Assembly: GCA_025667525.1 (NCBI GenBank)
Contig: JANFOE010000190.1
Location: 1,366,501 to 1,430,500 of the forward strand
Direction of reading: 5' to 3'
Length of the DNA: 64,000 bases
Source of the DNA: Glebionis coronaria
Taxonomy: Eukaryota > Streptophyta > Magnoliopsida > Asterales > Asteraceae
Positions 34,869 to 45,741 of the stretch are shown piece by piece. How positions within the stretch are numbered: the stretch's first letter is position 1; every line of letters starts with the position of its first letter. The translations under genes and the position numbers were made by a program. The notes under the pieces are model-generated. The model worked only from the letters and a program-made list of their open reading frames with translations. It had not been told where the DNA came from and made no database searches.

Positions 34869-35372
34869 TTGTGTTCCGCACCTCTTTTGGCATTGCCTGA
34901 GGGATTCGAAGACTTTGTGGTATATAGTGACGCATCACATAAAGGTTATGGAGTTGTACTAATGCAGCGGGAGAAAGTTATCGCTTATGCTTCAAGGCAA
35001 CAAAGGAAGCATGAAGAGAATTATACGACACATGACTTAGAACTTGGTGATGTTGTCTTCGCACTTAGAATTTGGAGACATTATCTGTATGGTACAAAAT
35101 GTGTAGTATATACGGATCATAAGAGCCTACAACATATCCTGGACCAAAAGGAGCTTAATATGAGACAACGTCGCTGGGTTGAACTCTTGAGTGATTATGA
35201 TTGTGAAATCTGTTATCATCTCGGCAAGGCGAATGTAGTTGCCGATGCTCTTAGTAGGAAAGAAAGAGAAATGACCAAAAGGGTTAGAGCTTTAGCCATG
35301 ACAACTTATTCCGATTTATCTAATCGAATACTTAAAGCTCAAACAAAGGCGATGAAAGAGGAGAATGTGTGA
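34869..35372 (+). pseudogene. Chromovirus RNase H segment
   Basis: An open stretch of 167 codons carries the RNase H fold with [43 protein letters not shown] and [11 protein letters not shown] stop at 34855-34857 and a frame change separate it from RT, and a TGA at 35370-35372 separates it from integrase. The domain itself looks complete. It would degrade RNA in the RNA-DNA hybrid. Confidence 0.8.
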
Positions 35373-35381
35373 GATGAAGAC

Positions 35382-36761
35382 TTGGGTACAAGGATGACAC
35401 CCATATTCGAGATTCGTGATGATGGAATTTGGTATTTTGAGAATCATGTATGGTTACCGGTGTATGGAGGACTGAGCGATTTAATTATGCACGAATATAA
35501 GCCTAAAAATTCGATTCACCCAGGATCGGATAAAATGTACCAAGACTTGAAGAAATGCTACTGGTGGCCGAATATGAAGGCTTATATAGCCACTTATGTT
35601 AGTAAATGCTTGACGTGTGCTAAGGTGAAGTTTGAGCACAAGAGACCTTCAGGTTTACTACAACAACCTGGAACTCCGGAATAGAAATGGAAAAAGATCA
35701 CTTTAGACTTTGTTTCGGGACTTCCAAGAACTTCTAGTGGTCATGATACGATTTGGGTGATTGTTAATCGGTTGACTAAGTCGGCTCATTTCTTACCGAT
35801 AAAGAAAACCGATGATTTAGACAAACTTACTCGGTTGTATTTGAAGGAAGTTGTTTGTAGACATGGAGTTCCTTTGTCAATTATTTCATATCGAGATAGT
35901 CGATTCACATTTGAGTTTTGGAAATCGCTTTAGCGAGCTTTGGGGACTCAGTTGGACATGAGCACTGCGTATCATCCGGAAACAGACGATCAAAGTGAAA
36001 CGACTATTCAGACTTTGGAGGATATGTTACGAGAGTGTGTAATAGACTTTAGAGGTAGTTGGGATCGACACTTACCATTGGTGGAGTTCTCATACAACAA
36101 TAGTTATCACGCGTGTATCAAGGCGACACCTTTTGAGGCACTTTATGGGCGAAAGTGTAGATCACCAGTTGGTTGGTGTGAGGATGGTGAAAGTCAATTG
36201 ATGGGTCCTAAATTAATTAGAGAGACGACCGAGAAGATCATGCAAATCAAGTATCGTTTATTGACTGGTCGTAGTAGGCAGAAGAGCTATGCGGATAAGA
36301 GGCGAAAACCATTGGAGTTTGATATTGGCGATATGGTTATGTTCAAAGTATCACCTTGGAAAGGAGTAATCCGATTTGGCAAGCGAGGAATGCTTAGTCC
36401 ATACTATATTGGTCCATTCAAGATTATTGATCGAGTTGGTCTCGTGGCGTATAAGTTGGAATTGCTGGACTAGTTAAGTGATATTCACAACACTTTCCAC
36501 GTTTCCGATCTTAAGAGGTGTTTGGCGGACGAGAATTTAATAACTCCACTTGAGGAGGTTCAATTGGACGACAAGCTGCATTTCATTGAAGAACCGGTGG
36601 AGATCATGGATCGAGAGGTGAAACGGCTTAAGCAAAGTCAAATCCCGATAGTTAAAGTGCGATGGAATTCCCGACGTGGACCCGAGTACACTTGGGAACG
36701 AGAAGACTACTTCAAGAGCAAGTATCCGCATTTATTCGTAGACGGACATAAGGAGAAGTAA
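35382..36761 (+). pseudogene. Chromovirus integrase and chromodomain, catalytic Asp lost
   Basis: The HHCC finger ([18 protein letters not shown] to [14 protein letters not shown]) is followed by a TAG at 35682-35684. The core reads [10 protein letters not shown] and then [10 protein letters not shown], where the second catalytic Asp is Tyr. A TAG follows at 35932-35934 after EFWKSL. The frame resumes to a TAG at 36471-36473, and the chromodomain (EIMDREVKRLKQSQIP to YTWEREDYF) ends at 36761. It closely resembles the integrase at 17783-18925, so both belong to one Tekay-type lineage. Confidence 0.85.
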
Positions 36762-36795
36762 GCCCCAGGACGATGCTCCCCTTAGGTGGTGAGAA

Positions 36796-37167
36796 TGTAA
36801 AACCCATAAGAATAAGGTCATATTTTATTTTAATTTATAACTAAAATTTTATTGAATTGTTTTATTAATTTTGGTTGATTTTAATGAGAAACGTTAAACT
36901 ATAATTTTCGCGAATTTTATGAATGGAATTTATCTGCTAGTGACCGCGATACCGACGGATGCCCGAAATTGTACGTTTTACTATCGATTGTTTCGATGTT
37001 TGATATTTTGACGTTTTCGTTTTAATTACGTATTAAGTCGAGTTGAAACCATATTGTTATATTTTGCGTGCGTTTTAACTTTCGAAAAGTATTTTTACGA
37101 AACCCGAGTCCTGTAAATATTGTCAAAATGTACTACTAGTCATTTCTCGCTCTTTAACTAGTATATT
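36796..37167 (+). repeat. Start of chromoviral 3' LTR, cut by copia-type LTR
   Basis: A purine-rich tract (CCTTAGGTGGTGAGAA) precedes TGTAAAACCC. The GATACCGACGGATGCCCGAAAT word near 36947 matches GATCCCGATGGATGCCC in the LTR at 18977. It is interrupted at 37168 by TGTTGGGTC. The remainder is expected beyond the window's right edge if the nest is intact. Confidence 0.65.
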
Positions 37168-37891
37168 TGTTGGGTCAAGATTTGACCCAATTGTTCCTCA
37201 CAAGAATTTGAATATAAAATAGCTGCTGAAGACTTGAAGAATTGCTGAAGATACTTCAGCACCAGGTCCAACACCAGTCCAAGCTGAAGATAATTCAACA
37301 CAGCACTTCTAGAGTCCTTTGAAGATAAAGTCTTCACCTTTAGTAGCTGATGCGGATCAGCATCTGAAGGACATGCCTGAATGAAGTTGCCTTCAGTTCA
37401 GCTTGGAGTGACAAACCAAGCTGAACGATGTTCATCTAACTCTCGAATTACAACCTGAAGATATTGGCGGGAACTTGCTTGAAGACAAGAGTACAAGAGT
37501 GGTTACTTGTACAGCCAATAAATAAGTCAAAAGTATTACTTACTTTTGTACTATGATGGGAAAGAAAGCATGGGAGCACACGGGCTTCACTTTAGTGAAA
37601 GCTTCCTTTGGAACCTTTAGCTTTTCTTTCCCTATATATAGATAGGTTGTTAGTAGAGTTAGATAAGATTTCCATTTCACATAAAACACACAGTGTAGTG
37701 TTAGGATTTCTTCCTCTCTTGTTCATCAAGAGAGAACCCTTGTCATTCAACCACTTTGTTTCCGCAAACAAAGTGGGTTATAGATTCTTTATTTGATTCT
37801 AATAGAAGTCTATACGTTGAAAAGTACAAGTTATGTTATTAGTAGTTAATTGGTCGATCGTGCAAAGAGTTCACGGTTGTAGGACCCAATA
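37168..37891 (+). repeat. copia-type 5' LTR (724 bp)
   Basis: It starts TGTTGGGTC and ends GACCCAATA, an inverted repeat with one mismatch. A TATA box CTATATATAG lies at 37632-37641. The upstream half is full of CTGAAG and CTTCAG words. A tRNA-Met primer-binding site follows two bases later. Confidence 0.82.
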
Positions 37892-37893
37892 AG

Positions 37894-37905
37894 TGGTATC
37901 AGAGC
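37894..37905 (+). promoter_or_regulatory. Primer-binding site, initiator tRNA-Met
   Basis: TGGTATCAGAGC is the standard plant copia PBS, complementary to the 3' end of initiator tRNA-Met. It fixes the LTR end and the element orientation. Confidence 0.9.
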
Positions 37906-39068
37906 AGGTGGATTATTCTTATGATCCAGATCCATTCTATATTAACTACTAATAGCATTTGAGTATGGTTAAAACTTATGGTTGGTATTCAAAATTGCTA
38001 CTGCTTGAAGCATATGCAATTTTGAGGGAGAGAGATACCATAAACGTTGAATAAACCTGCCCTGAATATCTTATCCAAAACCAAAACCCAAAACCCCACC
38101 AATAAAAAAAAATCATATCCTTTGCACACAAACAAATCAGATCCGACTCCACAAAACCCACTGTAACAAAAAAACAGATCTTAAACAATATCACAAAACC
38201 ACCGATTCATTCACAAAAAATACCCAAATATCATCATAAAAAAATCTCCAACCCAGATCGATGCAAGAACCATTCAAAATCAAATAGAAGAAATTAAGAT
38301 GGATTCTGCCCTTTTGGCCATAGGGTGGGACTCGGCTACAAGTAAAAAGAAACCTTGTTTTTCGAGGGTTCTTTCTTAATAAGAAGATAAGATGATGCTG
38401 GGATTTAGATTGTATGTTGATGTTGCTACAAATGGTTGTTGGTGGAATAGGTTGATAAAGTTTATGATATATGTAGGAGCTGATTCAAGATCCTAGATGT
38501 TGTAGATGTGATGGAAAACAAACCTAGAAAGGAGGCATTGATAGATGGAGGTGATGATTGAACCTACGGTGGTTGTTGGAAGGAGTAAAGAACCTCCAAC
38601 AGAGAGGATTCGGCTGATGTTTGTTCAAACTGATAACGTAATCAGTTGGGTTTAGGTAGAGAAACTGATAAAAATCAGAGGGTTGGATTAACTGGTGAGT
38701 TTTGGTGGATAAATGGTTTCATCAGCTTAAAAGAAAAGCTGAGAGAAAAAAGGGGTGTATATGGCTTCGTCAGTTATGAAGAAACTGATGCTGAAGAAAA
38801 CTGACGCTGAGGCAAACAGACACTGAAGCCCGTTGCTGTTGAAGGCCCATCAGTGTTGCTGGGAATGAAGTGTATACTCTCAGTTTTAAAGAAACTAAAG
38901 TAGGTATATGTTTTTAGCTTGAATGTAAAGCTGAAGCAAATATGGGTCGTCCAGAAAAGGGGGATATCTTCAGTGTCACGTAAAAAAAAGGGATATTAAA
39001 ATGGGGTGTGTAATTACAAATACTGATGGGTATATGTAGTTGGCTTTATTGGAACTGATTAAAAAAAT
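37906..39068 (+). other. Interior of the copia-type element, left part, no gag-pol seen
   Basis: No copia domain is present. 38040-38290 is A/C-rich and its complement looks like a leader or intron (poly-T, GGATCTG words). From 38540 the CTGATG/CATCAG and CTGAAG words recur. The sequence resumes after the inserted element at 48622. Either a non-autonomous element or a captured fragment is possible. Confidence 0.5.
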
Positions 39069-39073
39069 AAGTT
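39069..39073. other. Target-site duplication AAGTT, left copy
   Basis: AAGTT immediately precedes the LTR start TGTTAATGC. The identical word follows the 3' LTR at 48617-48621. Confidence 0.85.
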
Positions 39074-39454
39074 TGTTAATGCAAGTGATGCCTAAAAACA
39101 TTATTAGTGTTAACTAATCTTTCTTAGTTTTGATCACAACAAACTATACAACACATTTAGTATAAAACACAAAACGAATTATTTAACTAACACTATCATC
39201 AAGGTAATAATCATATCACTAACTTTTCTTAATCATACTTAGTGATCATCAAAGTGATTATCCTTAAAACTTACTTTTGTTAATATGACAAAAGATTTTT
39301 TAATAAACTTTCTTTTTAAGAAAATGTTTTATTAAAATGGAAAATGTAAATTTGAAAATGGCATATTACATATGCCATAAGAATATCCTTTGAAGGTTTA
39401 AAATACATCAGATATTCCTACCCTACTAAAAGACAAAAAATGGAGCGGACTCTA

Positions 39455-39529
39455 CTGGGCGGTACCTTAAATAGCTAGGTGGTTCCTTATCGATAAGGTA
39501 CCACCGGCTAGATAAGGATCCGCGCCCAG
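39455..39529. repeat. Palindromic module P1 (in 5' LTR, before TATA)
   Basis: An imperfect palindrome about 75 bp long centred on ATCGAT at 39489-39494. The inner arms are GGTGGTTCCTTAT and ATAAGGTACCACC and the outer arms CTGGGCG and CGCCCAG. It ends 21 bp before the LTR TATA box. The 3' LTR copy is 47417-47491. Confidence 0.85.
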
Positions 39530-39821
39530 CTAGCCGTTGGACTTTGTCTTCTATAAATAGTTGATCAAATCTCATTTTCCAACAAGCCTCTTGGACGTTT
39601 TTCTCAGCCCCCTTTCTCTTTTCTATAACATAATCATTAGTAGATGACCACTTAAAGTGTTAAGGATGTTTACATATGATTATCCTCTTGATCCCCTCCT
39701 TTACCTTGTCCAATGAGAAGATCACTCACTCACTAGTGTTGTGATAAAGATGAATCCATGAATTAGTCATGTTCATCATGTTAGCCTTTTTATTTTTGTT
39801 AATCCAATTGTATTTATGAAA

Positions 39822-39955
39822 TACTTGGACTGGTTGTGTTCATCCAAGCTATTTGTAAATACTTGGATTTGTTGTGTACATCCATTGCATATGTGTTTGC
39901 TTGGATTTGTGTTGTGTAGATCCAAGCTACATGTGTGTACTTGGATATGTCTAGT
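39822..39955 (+). repeat. Leader repeat block A (38-41 bp, 3.5 copies)
   Basis: Units starting TACTTGGAC, TACTTGGAT, TGCTTGGAT and TACTTGGAT at 39822, 39860, 39898 and 39939 share GTTGTGT and CATCCAAGCTA words. The same block lies at 47783-47916 in the 3' LTR. Confidence 0.8.
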
Positions 39956-39980
39956 TGAGTTGTAATAGATTTTTGTAGTA

Positions 39981-40089
39981 GTTCTCACTAAACTATAAAG
40001 TGATGTGGTTGTGTCTTGTGAGTTCTCACTAAACTTGAAAGTGATTAGTAGTTGTGTTGTGTGAAGTTCTCACTTAGCTTGAAAGTGAA
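39981..40089 (+). repeat. Leader repeat block B (41-44 bp, 3 copies)
   Basis: GTTCTCACT begins units at 39981, 40022 and 40066, each followed by an AAAGTGA word able to pair with TCACT. The counterpart in the 3' LTR starts at 47942. Confidence 0.8.
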
Positions 40090-40092
40090 GAG

Positions 40093-40320
40093 TCGTGAAG
40101 ATTGGTTCTAGCTTTGGATTAGATCTCGACATCTAGCCTTGTGTCGTTAAATGGTGAAGTAGGCAACGTCGTGAAGATTGGTTCTACCTTAAGATTAGAA
40201 CTCGACATCTAGCCTTGTGTCGTTAAATTGTGAAGTAGGCAACGTTGTGTAGATTGGTCCTAACTAATGATTAGGTCTCAACATTTAGCTTAGTGTCGGA
40301 AAATAATGTAAGCGACGATG
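40093..40320 (+). repeat. Leader repeat block C (76-77 bp, 3 copies)
   Basis: Units at 40093, 40169 and about 40246 share GAAGATTGGTTCTA, CTCGACATCTAGCC, TGTGTCG and GTAGGCAACG. The third unit is more diverged. The counterpart in the 3' LTR starts at 48054. Confidence 0.85.
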
Positions 40321-40658
40321 TAAGGCTTTCTCTGCCAAGAAGGGAGCTTGTGAATATAGTGGAAATCTCGAGTAGGTGTACTCGAGGAGTGGAGTAGAAA
40401 CGTGGATAGAGCCTCTTTGTCGAACCACTATAAATCTTGGTGTCTTGTAACTAGGTTGTCTCTTTCCTTACTCTTTACTTATTTCATTATCATTATACTT
40501 ACCTATTACCATTGCTAATGCATTTGAATTGAACCTAATCATTATGCAACTCAGCTTTAAGTAAAAGATAGTTTTGATACACACTTAATTCAAAGTAATT
40601 TAAATTAGGTGACTAATTGAAGAGAAACTATTCAACCCCCCCTTCTAGTTTCTACGAT

Positions 40659-40669
40659 TGGTAACAGAG
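40659..40669 (+). promoter_or_regulatory. Primer-binding site
   Basis: TGGTAACAGAG lies two bases after the 5' LTR and differs at one position from the initiator tRNA-Met PBS TGGTATCAGAG. Confidence 0.7.
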
Positions 40670-41790
40670 AGATGGTCACTCAAGATCTTTGAAGTATATT
40701 GTACTTTAAAACTTGGATCGATCCATTGTCTCCTCAAATTAGAAGGTCGAGTTGTACTAAAGTTTTTCTTTGGTCAAAACTATTTTTTCTTGAAAAATAG
40801 GTCTTTTAATTGTTAATATTGCATCCCTCTTAGATTAGTAGTCTTTATGCATTTTAGATCTACTCTTGAAATGTTTCTACTAGTTTGCATCTTGCTTTGT
40901 GTAGGTACTCATGAAGCTCAATCACTTAATTGGTTGGGGATTGAGTTACTTGCACTTGTAGAAGACTCATCTTCATTGATCTTCAACATCCTTGAATGAT
41001 GATACCAAGACGAATAGGAATGATACTAGTCCTTGAAGACTTAGTACTCATCATAGTCATTGTTGGGCATTGCATTTATTCCTTGATGGATTGCTCTTTG
41101 TGGCCAAGGTACGCTTTCGTTCTTCGACACGCCCTTTGATCATTCCTTTGATCATTACTTGACTATGTGCTTGTTCTTGGCATCCTTGCCTTGAAATTTG
41201 TTTGTGGTTTGTGATTCTTTTCTTTTATCCTCTCAAACCTTCATTGCTTGGATACTTGACTCACTATGGTGATGTAGAGTAAGTTAGTAGTAGCTTTAAG
41301 TATCAAGCATGATTTCCATGGTTTGCACCCATACGGTTAGTAGGCCCTTTGTGGGAGAGAAAGTGAATTAATTTTGGTTTAGATTAAGACTATTATTGAA
41401 AGTGATCTTAGTCTATACATGAATAATTGCTTTGTGTTTATTCATTACCAAAGCCGTTTAACGTTTCGCCAGAAAGGCACGTCTTAAACCACTATATATG
41501 ACACAAGCTATTCGTTTCCATGATTTAAAGATTGTCATTAATCCCTTGAGCATTGATCTTAGTCTTGATTCACTTCCCTTGACTTCTCTCCACTTTGCCT
41601 TTTCGCTACGAGTAGTCGTTTGTCCGTTTCGGTTATTTTCGATCTCGACTCAACTCATAATCCTTCATTAAGGCATATTACTTAGTGTTATGATGATCCA
41701 AATGATATTCTAAAAGGTTTAAGATATATTTTTAAGTATTTTAGAAAATCCGGTTTTAAAATTTTTGGCGTATTTCATTGATAAAAACCA
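40670..41790 (+). other. Interior without recognisable gene
   Basis: No ORF above about 60 codons that I can support and no repeats of note. It is the likely gag-free leader of the element RNA, ending at palindromic module P2. Confidence 0.45.
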
Positions 41791-41794
41791 GCCT

Positions 41795-41862
41795 CTGCAG
41801 GCGGTTCTTTATCTGTGGTGGCTCGAACCCGCGGTTCCTTATCGATAAGGTACCGCGAGCAG
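41795..41862. repeat. Palindromic module P2 (upstream of the first ORF)
   Basis: The core 41830-41857 is a 28-bp palindrome around ATCGAT with arms CGCGGTTCCTTATC and GATAAGGTACCGCG and a single T-T mismatch. CTGCAG lies on the left edge and GAGCAG on the right. A related GCGGTTCTTTATC precedes it at 41801. Confidence 0.88.
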
Positions 41863-42052
41863 TAAAGTTTGTCAGAGCACCAGTTTTAATAAAATAACCC
41901 TTTTCAAACAAAACCTTCTCTCTCCCAAAAACACACAACCGACGTTTTTCATCTTTTCCACCATTGTTAAAGCTTCAAAAACCTTCAATAAATCAAATTA
42001 ATTGATTCCAAGTTGTGGGTTTCACTCATCCTTCATCAAACATCAATTAATC

Positions 42053-42546
42053 GTAAGTACTTTCTTTCAATTTCATCTATTTGTTCTAGGGTTCATCCTT
42101 TCATAATTAGGGATTTTTAAAATTAAAATTGAATTAGAACCTTAATAGGAATATTGGTTGACATGGTTACTTTACTATGATTCCTTGGGTTCATATTCAT
42201 TGAGATTTTAGTAAAACCCACTTGTAGAACAAATCCGAATTTTGACTAAATGATTTTGGTTAAAAGATGGAATTGAGATGAACCCATGAACAAATAGGTA
42301 GTTGCATTGTTAATGCTTACCTAAAAAACATTGTTTTGAAAAACCAATGTTCTAGTCCATTGTTGATCAAACATAGGTCATATGTTCTTGGTTAATAATA
42401 GAATAGACACATTGTGAACATGAAAATGTTATGGATTCAATCCTTTGTTTGTCAAGAAATTGATATAACACATTCTCATATTTTTGAATTTCAAGTTTAT
42501 TTTTCATATAAGTGATTGGAAAAATATTGTCTTATGTTTATATTAG
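42053..42546 (+). other. Possible intron in the leader of the first ORF
   Basis: ATCGTAAGT (GT at 42053) could be a donor and TTTATATTAGGTAC (AG at 42545-42546) an acceptor. The 494-bp interval is T-rich as plant introns are. Upstream sequence (41900-42050) looks like a plant 5' leader with CTCTCTCC and A/C-rich words. No transcript evidence is available. Confidence 0.3.
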
Positions 42547-42600
42547 GTACAAATCATGCCTTCTCAATATCAAAAGGATCATCAATTCACTAGATAATAC

Positions 42601-43778
42601 ATGCCAAACCTTTCCCAAACCTATGCTTCTACTCAACTTCGAAACTCCTTTCCATCCCTTTCTACTCGTCGTTTCCATGAGGGTAGGGTCGTTGACGAGG
42701 GAATAACGGGTTATGACTATATCCAATATATGTTTGAGCTTTCGCGGTTTGATTGCTTTCTCAACATAGAAGAAGATATTTACCCCTTGTTTCTTCTTGA
42801 ATTCTTTAGCACCTACTCCATGCTTGAATACAATGGAGAAATCTTCATTCGTTTCGTGTTGAATGATCAAATGATTCAATACTCCCTCGAAAACTTTGGT
42901 GAAATTCTTGGTGTGCCATATGAAGGCACTTGTCATTTTACGGATAAATGGAGACTTGATGCTCTCTTGGAATCCTACGATAAACCTCCAAATAACCACA
43001 CCAAAATTGATCTAGAGTTTATCCTTGACATCATTTCGAAAGAGCGTGATGGAAACGTTGTGAGAAGCCTTCATTCAAATGTGCGAAATGTGAATCGATA
43101 TGAAGTGCTCTCTAGCGACCTTAAGGATTTTATGTTCCAATGGGAAAATATCCTTAGGGAGAATGTCTTTTGTTTTGGTGGAAACCTAGATCATATCCCG
43201 GCTTGTATGGTGCATATGTTGAGTTGCATCTTTGCATCCACCAAGTACAATTTGGCATTCTATATCGCTCGACGAATAAATTATGCCCTTTCAAAGACCA
43301 AAACAAACCTTCCCTTTGCTATGCTTCTTACTCGCCTTTTCAAAAGGGGTGCTCATGACTTTCCCCACCTTGATCTTTCTCGCTTTCACCCAGTTCATCG
43401 GGTTATGTTGCCTTTTCAAGAGGTATATGCAAGAAAGCCAAGAAGTGATCGAGGTTCGCGAAAATCCGATCATCAAGAGTTGGATGATGAGGACACCTAT
43501 ATGGAAACAAGTGATGGTGATGGCATAGGTACTAGTTCTCACTTCAACTCTTCGAGTAATTCCCACCCATCCTCAAACTCATTCATGGATGGACTTAAAG
43601 ACTTAGCTCCCCACCTCATTACTCCTCTAGTGAAGTACCGGAAGATCTCAACATGGAGCATCTCTACCGTGAAAATCTTAGGACTAGAGGTGAATTGCAT
43701 GAACATCGGGTTGAGTCAAGGAAGGGATTCAAGTATTTGGGGAATATGATCAAGGGATTGGGCAAGAAGAGAAGATGA
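42601..43778 (+). pseudogene. ATHILA ORF1-like (plant transposon protein) ORF, frameshifted near its end
   Basis: The ATG at 42601 starts a 382-codon frame. YPLFLLEFFSTYSML, IRFVLNDQMIQYSLENFGEI and LGVPYEG resemble the N-terminal fold of ATHILA ORF1-type proteins. NLAFYIARRINYAL followed by LPFAMLLTRLFKRG matches a motif I know from such plant transposon ORFs. A charged and Ser-rich tail follows. Near 43620-43635 frame 3 takes over with better composition (EVPEDLNMEHLYRENL) and ends in GLGKKRR with TGA at 43776-43778, so one frameshift has changed the C-terminus. A short upstream ORF (ATG 42557) is out of frame. It may act as a gag-like RNA-binding protein; that is inference. Confidence 0.5.
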
Positions 43779-44376
43779 AGGCTTTGAAGTATTTCAAAGA
43801 ATACATGTTGGTAAATATGTAATGTTGAACAATTTTTTATCTTGGATGTGTATTAACTAAATTCTACTTGTGTGGATTATTTGTGTATTATCCTAATGAT
43901 TATCTATGCCTTTGTGATTATGTTTTGCATAGCTTTGTTCTTCCTATGTGTTAGCTAGCTTCCTAGATTTTGGTCAGTAGTTAACTTTGGCTTGAAAATC
44001 CTTCGATAAAAAAAATCTGGGCTAACCAAAATTTGAGGAAATACCATTTTTGAACACCACTGGTCGCGGTTCCTTATCAACCCACGATACCTTATTGATA
44101 AGGAACCGCCGCCCTTAGATAAGGAACCGCCGGCTACTGTGTCCGACGGAATCTTTGCTTTACACTATTTTCCTTAATCTGTGTAAACCTTGCTTGATTC
44201 TTTGCAAAAACCTGCACATTTCCTAAACTAGGTTCGCTAAATTCATTGTTAACATAAATTTTTTTTAACCCATTACTGGTTTGGATCATCCCTTCATCCT
44301 TTTAGACCCACCTTGCTAGCCATGTTCTTCACACATCAAACCTTCTTCCTTAAAACTTATACCCTTCATCTCAACC
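43779..44376 (+). other. Spacer between first and second ORF, contains module P3
   Basis: No gene. The palindromic module P3 lies at 44058-44137, and the last 200 bp before 44377 are leader-like and end in CAACCATGG, a good start context. Confidence 0.5.
44058..44137. repeat. Palindromic module P3 (upstream of the second ORF)
   Basis: GCGGTTCCTTATCAA (44066-44080) and TTGATAAGGAACCGC (44095-44109) are a perfect 15-bp inverted repeat. A third half-site GATAAGGAACCGCCGG lies at 44118-44133. It is bounded by CACTGG on the left and CTACTG on the right. Confidence 0.9.
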
Positions 44377-45039
44377 ATGGTTTCTACAAGATGCTCAAAT
44401 TCATCCAAAACCTCCCCCACAAAGAACAATCTTAAGATTAAGATTAAAATGGCTAAACCCAACTCCTCACCTTTTCACACTCCCAAGAATGAGATTGTCT
44501 CAATTCTCATTTCTTCATCAAACTCACCACCTCTTGCTCCATGCAAGACTTCATCAACCCATGGAACCAACCATTCTCATGGTTCTACCTCCTCTTCGTT
44601 CTAATCTAGGACGAATGAGATTTCCTCACCCTTCACTCCAAGTAATCTCTTGGATGTGACCACCCAACCACAACCCATCCAAAGCATTCCCATTGTGAAT
44701 GACTTTGATGATACCATGGTAACTTCACTATTTACCCCTCCCAACTCACCCTTTTCACCCTTGGAGAGCTTGCCTCCACACTCACCCACATCACCCTTGG
44801 AGAACATTCCTCCTCCACCTCCACCTCCCTCAAGCACTCCTATTTTGGGTGTTCTACTTCCCTTCTTTATGGGTGATCCTTACTTCCTTGGGTTCCTAGA
44901 AGCTCATGGTTCTCATTGTCCATGTTGCCTCTACAATAACTACATCATTCAAAACCTTAGGAGGGAGATGTTGGGACTTCATATGAGGTTGCAATATTTC
45001 TTGTTCACCTTGTTTAACATGCCTCCTCCTAGGACATGA
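44377..45039 (+). pseudogene. Pro/Ser-rich ORF A with C-terminal HGSHCPCC motif, one in-frame stop
   Basis: The ATG at 44377 (CAACCATGG) begins a basic Ser/Lys-rich N-terminus. A TAA at 44602-44604 interrupts the frame, which continues in phase to 45039. The second part is Pro-rich (PPHSPTSPLENIPPPPPPP) and ends with HGSHCPCC at 44905-44928 and a predicted helix before PPPRT. ORF B downstream has the same layout. I do not recognise a known domain. Three Cys plus His in eight residues suggest metal or RNA binding, as inference only. Confidence 0.5.
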
Positions 45040-45741
45040 ATGGTGATTTTCTTTAAAAATAGTTTTCAAGAAACTTCAAGCCAAGGAAGATTACTAATCA
45101 AGACCTAGTTTTTTTTAAAGCTATCTTTATTTTAGTTAGTTGTTTTTCTTTATTTTCCTTATGTATCTCTTTCATGAATGTTTTATGAGAATGAATTATG
45201 GACTTGGCATCATGTGCTTCTATCTCCATGTGGACATTAATCAACTTTAATTCCAAATTAAAATTGAATCTAAATCTATCACAACCTCTAAAACTTGACT
45301 AAAATTGGTTCAAAATGTTATCCAAAATTTTGTCACCCTTTGTCAAGACATTCTTGGTGAATGTGTTTCTTTTATGCAACCCTAGCAAAATTTAGTGCTA
45401 ATAGAGGTAAAATTCCAAGATTTGCAATTTTTTGAAAAAGTCTTAGTTTTTCTCAAAACCCTGGAAAATCTAGATTTCAAGTCCACTGCACGCGGTTCCT
45501 TAAAGAATGCGCGGTTCCTTAAGTGATAAGGAACCACCGGTACCTATAAGGTACCGCGCACAGAAAGCCATTTTATGGCTCGTTTTTGGTCTTCCTTCAT
45601 CACCCTATTCCCAGTCAAGATTCCATGTTTACTCAATCTGGCTAAACATTCCTTGACACTTTATATTTGTTTTTCAAACCTTTTCCTTGTATAGTTTCTT
45701 CTTATACCCCAACCTTGAGATTTCATTCTCACACCTCAACA
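45040..45741 (+). other. Spacer between ORF A and ORF B, contains module P4
   Basis: No gene. Module P4 lies at 45484-45563, about 180 bp upstream of the ORF B ATG. The last 60 bp are leader-like. Confidence 0.5.
45484..45563. repeat. Palindromic module P4 (upstream of ORF B)
   Basis: It contains CGCGGTTCCTTA twice on the left (about 45491 and 45510) and TAAGGAACCACCGG and TATAAGGTACCGCGCA on the right, a nested inverted arrangement. The edges are CACTGCA and GCACAG. Confidence 0.85.

Larger units (their letters stand above)
39074..40656 (+). repeat. 5' LTR of the non-autonomous element (1583 bp)
   Basis: It starts TGTTAATGCAAG and ends TTTCTACG. The order inside is a palindromic module (39455-39529), a TATA box CTATAAATAG (39551-39560), then three successive tandem-repeat blocks in the putative leader. 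ATCGATAAGG words occur in the module. Confidence 0.9.

Noticed and set aside
37976..38194. W/F-rich minus-strand ORF as a membrane protein
   Set aside because: 72 codons, A/C-rich plus strand and no start context; at best a captured leader or intron fragment.
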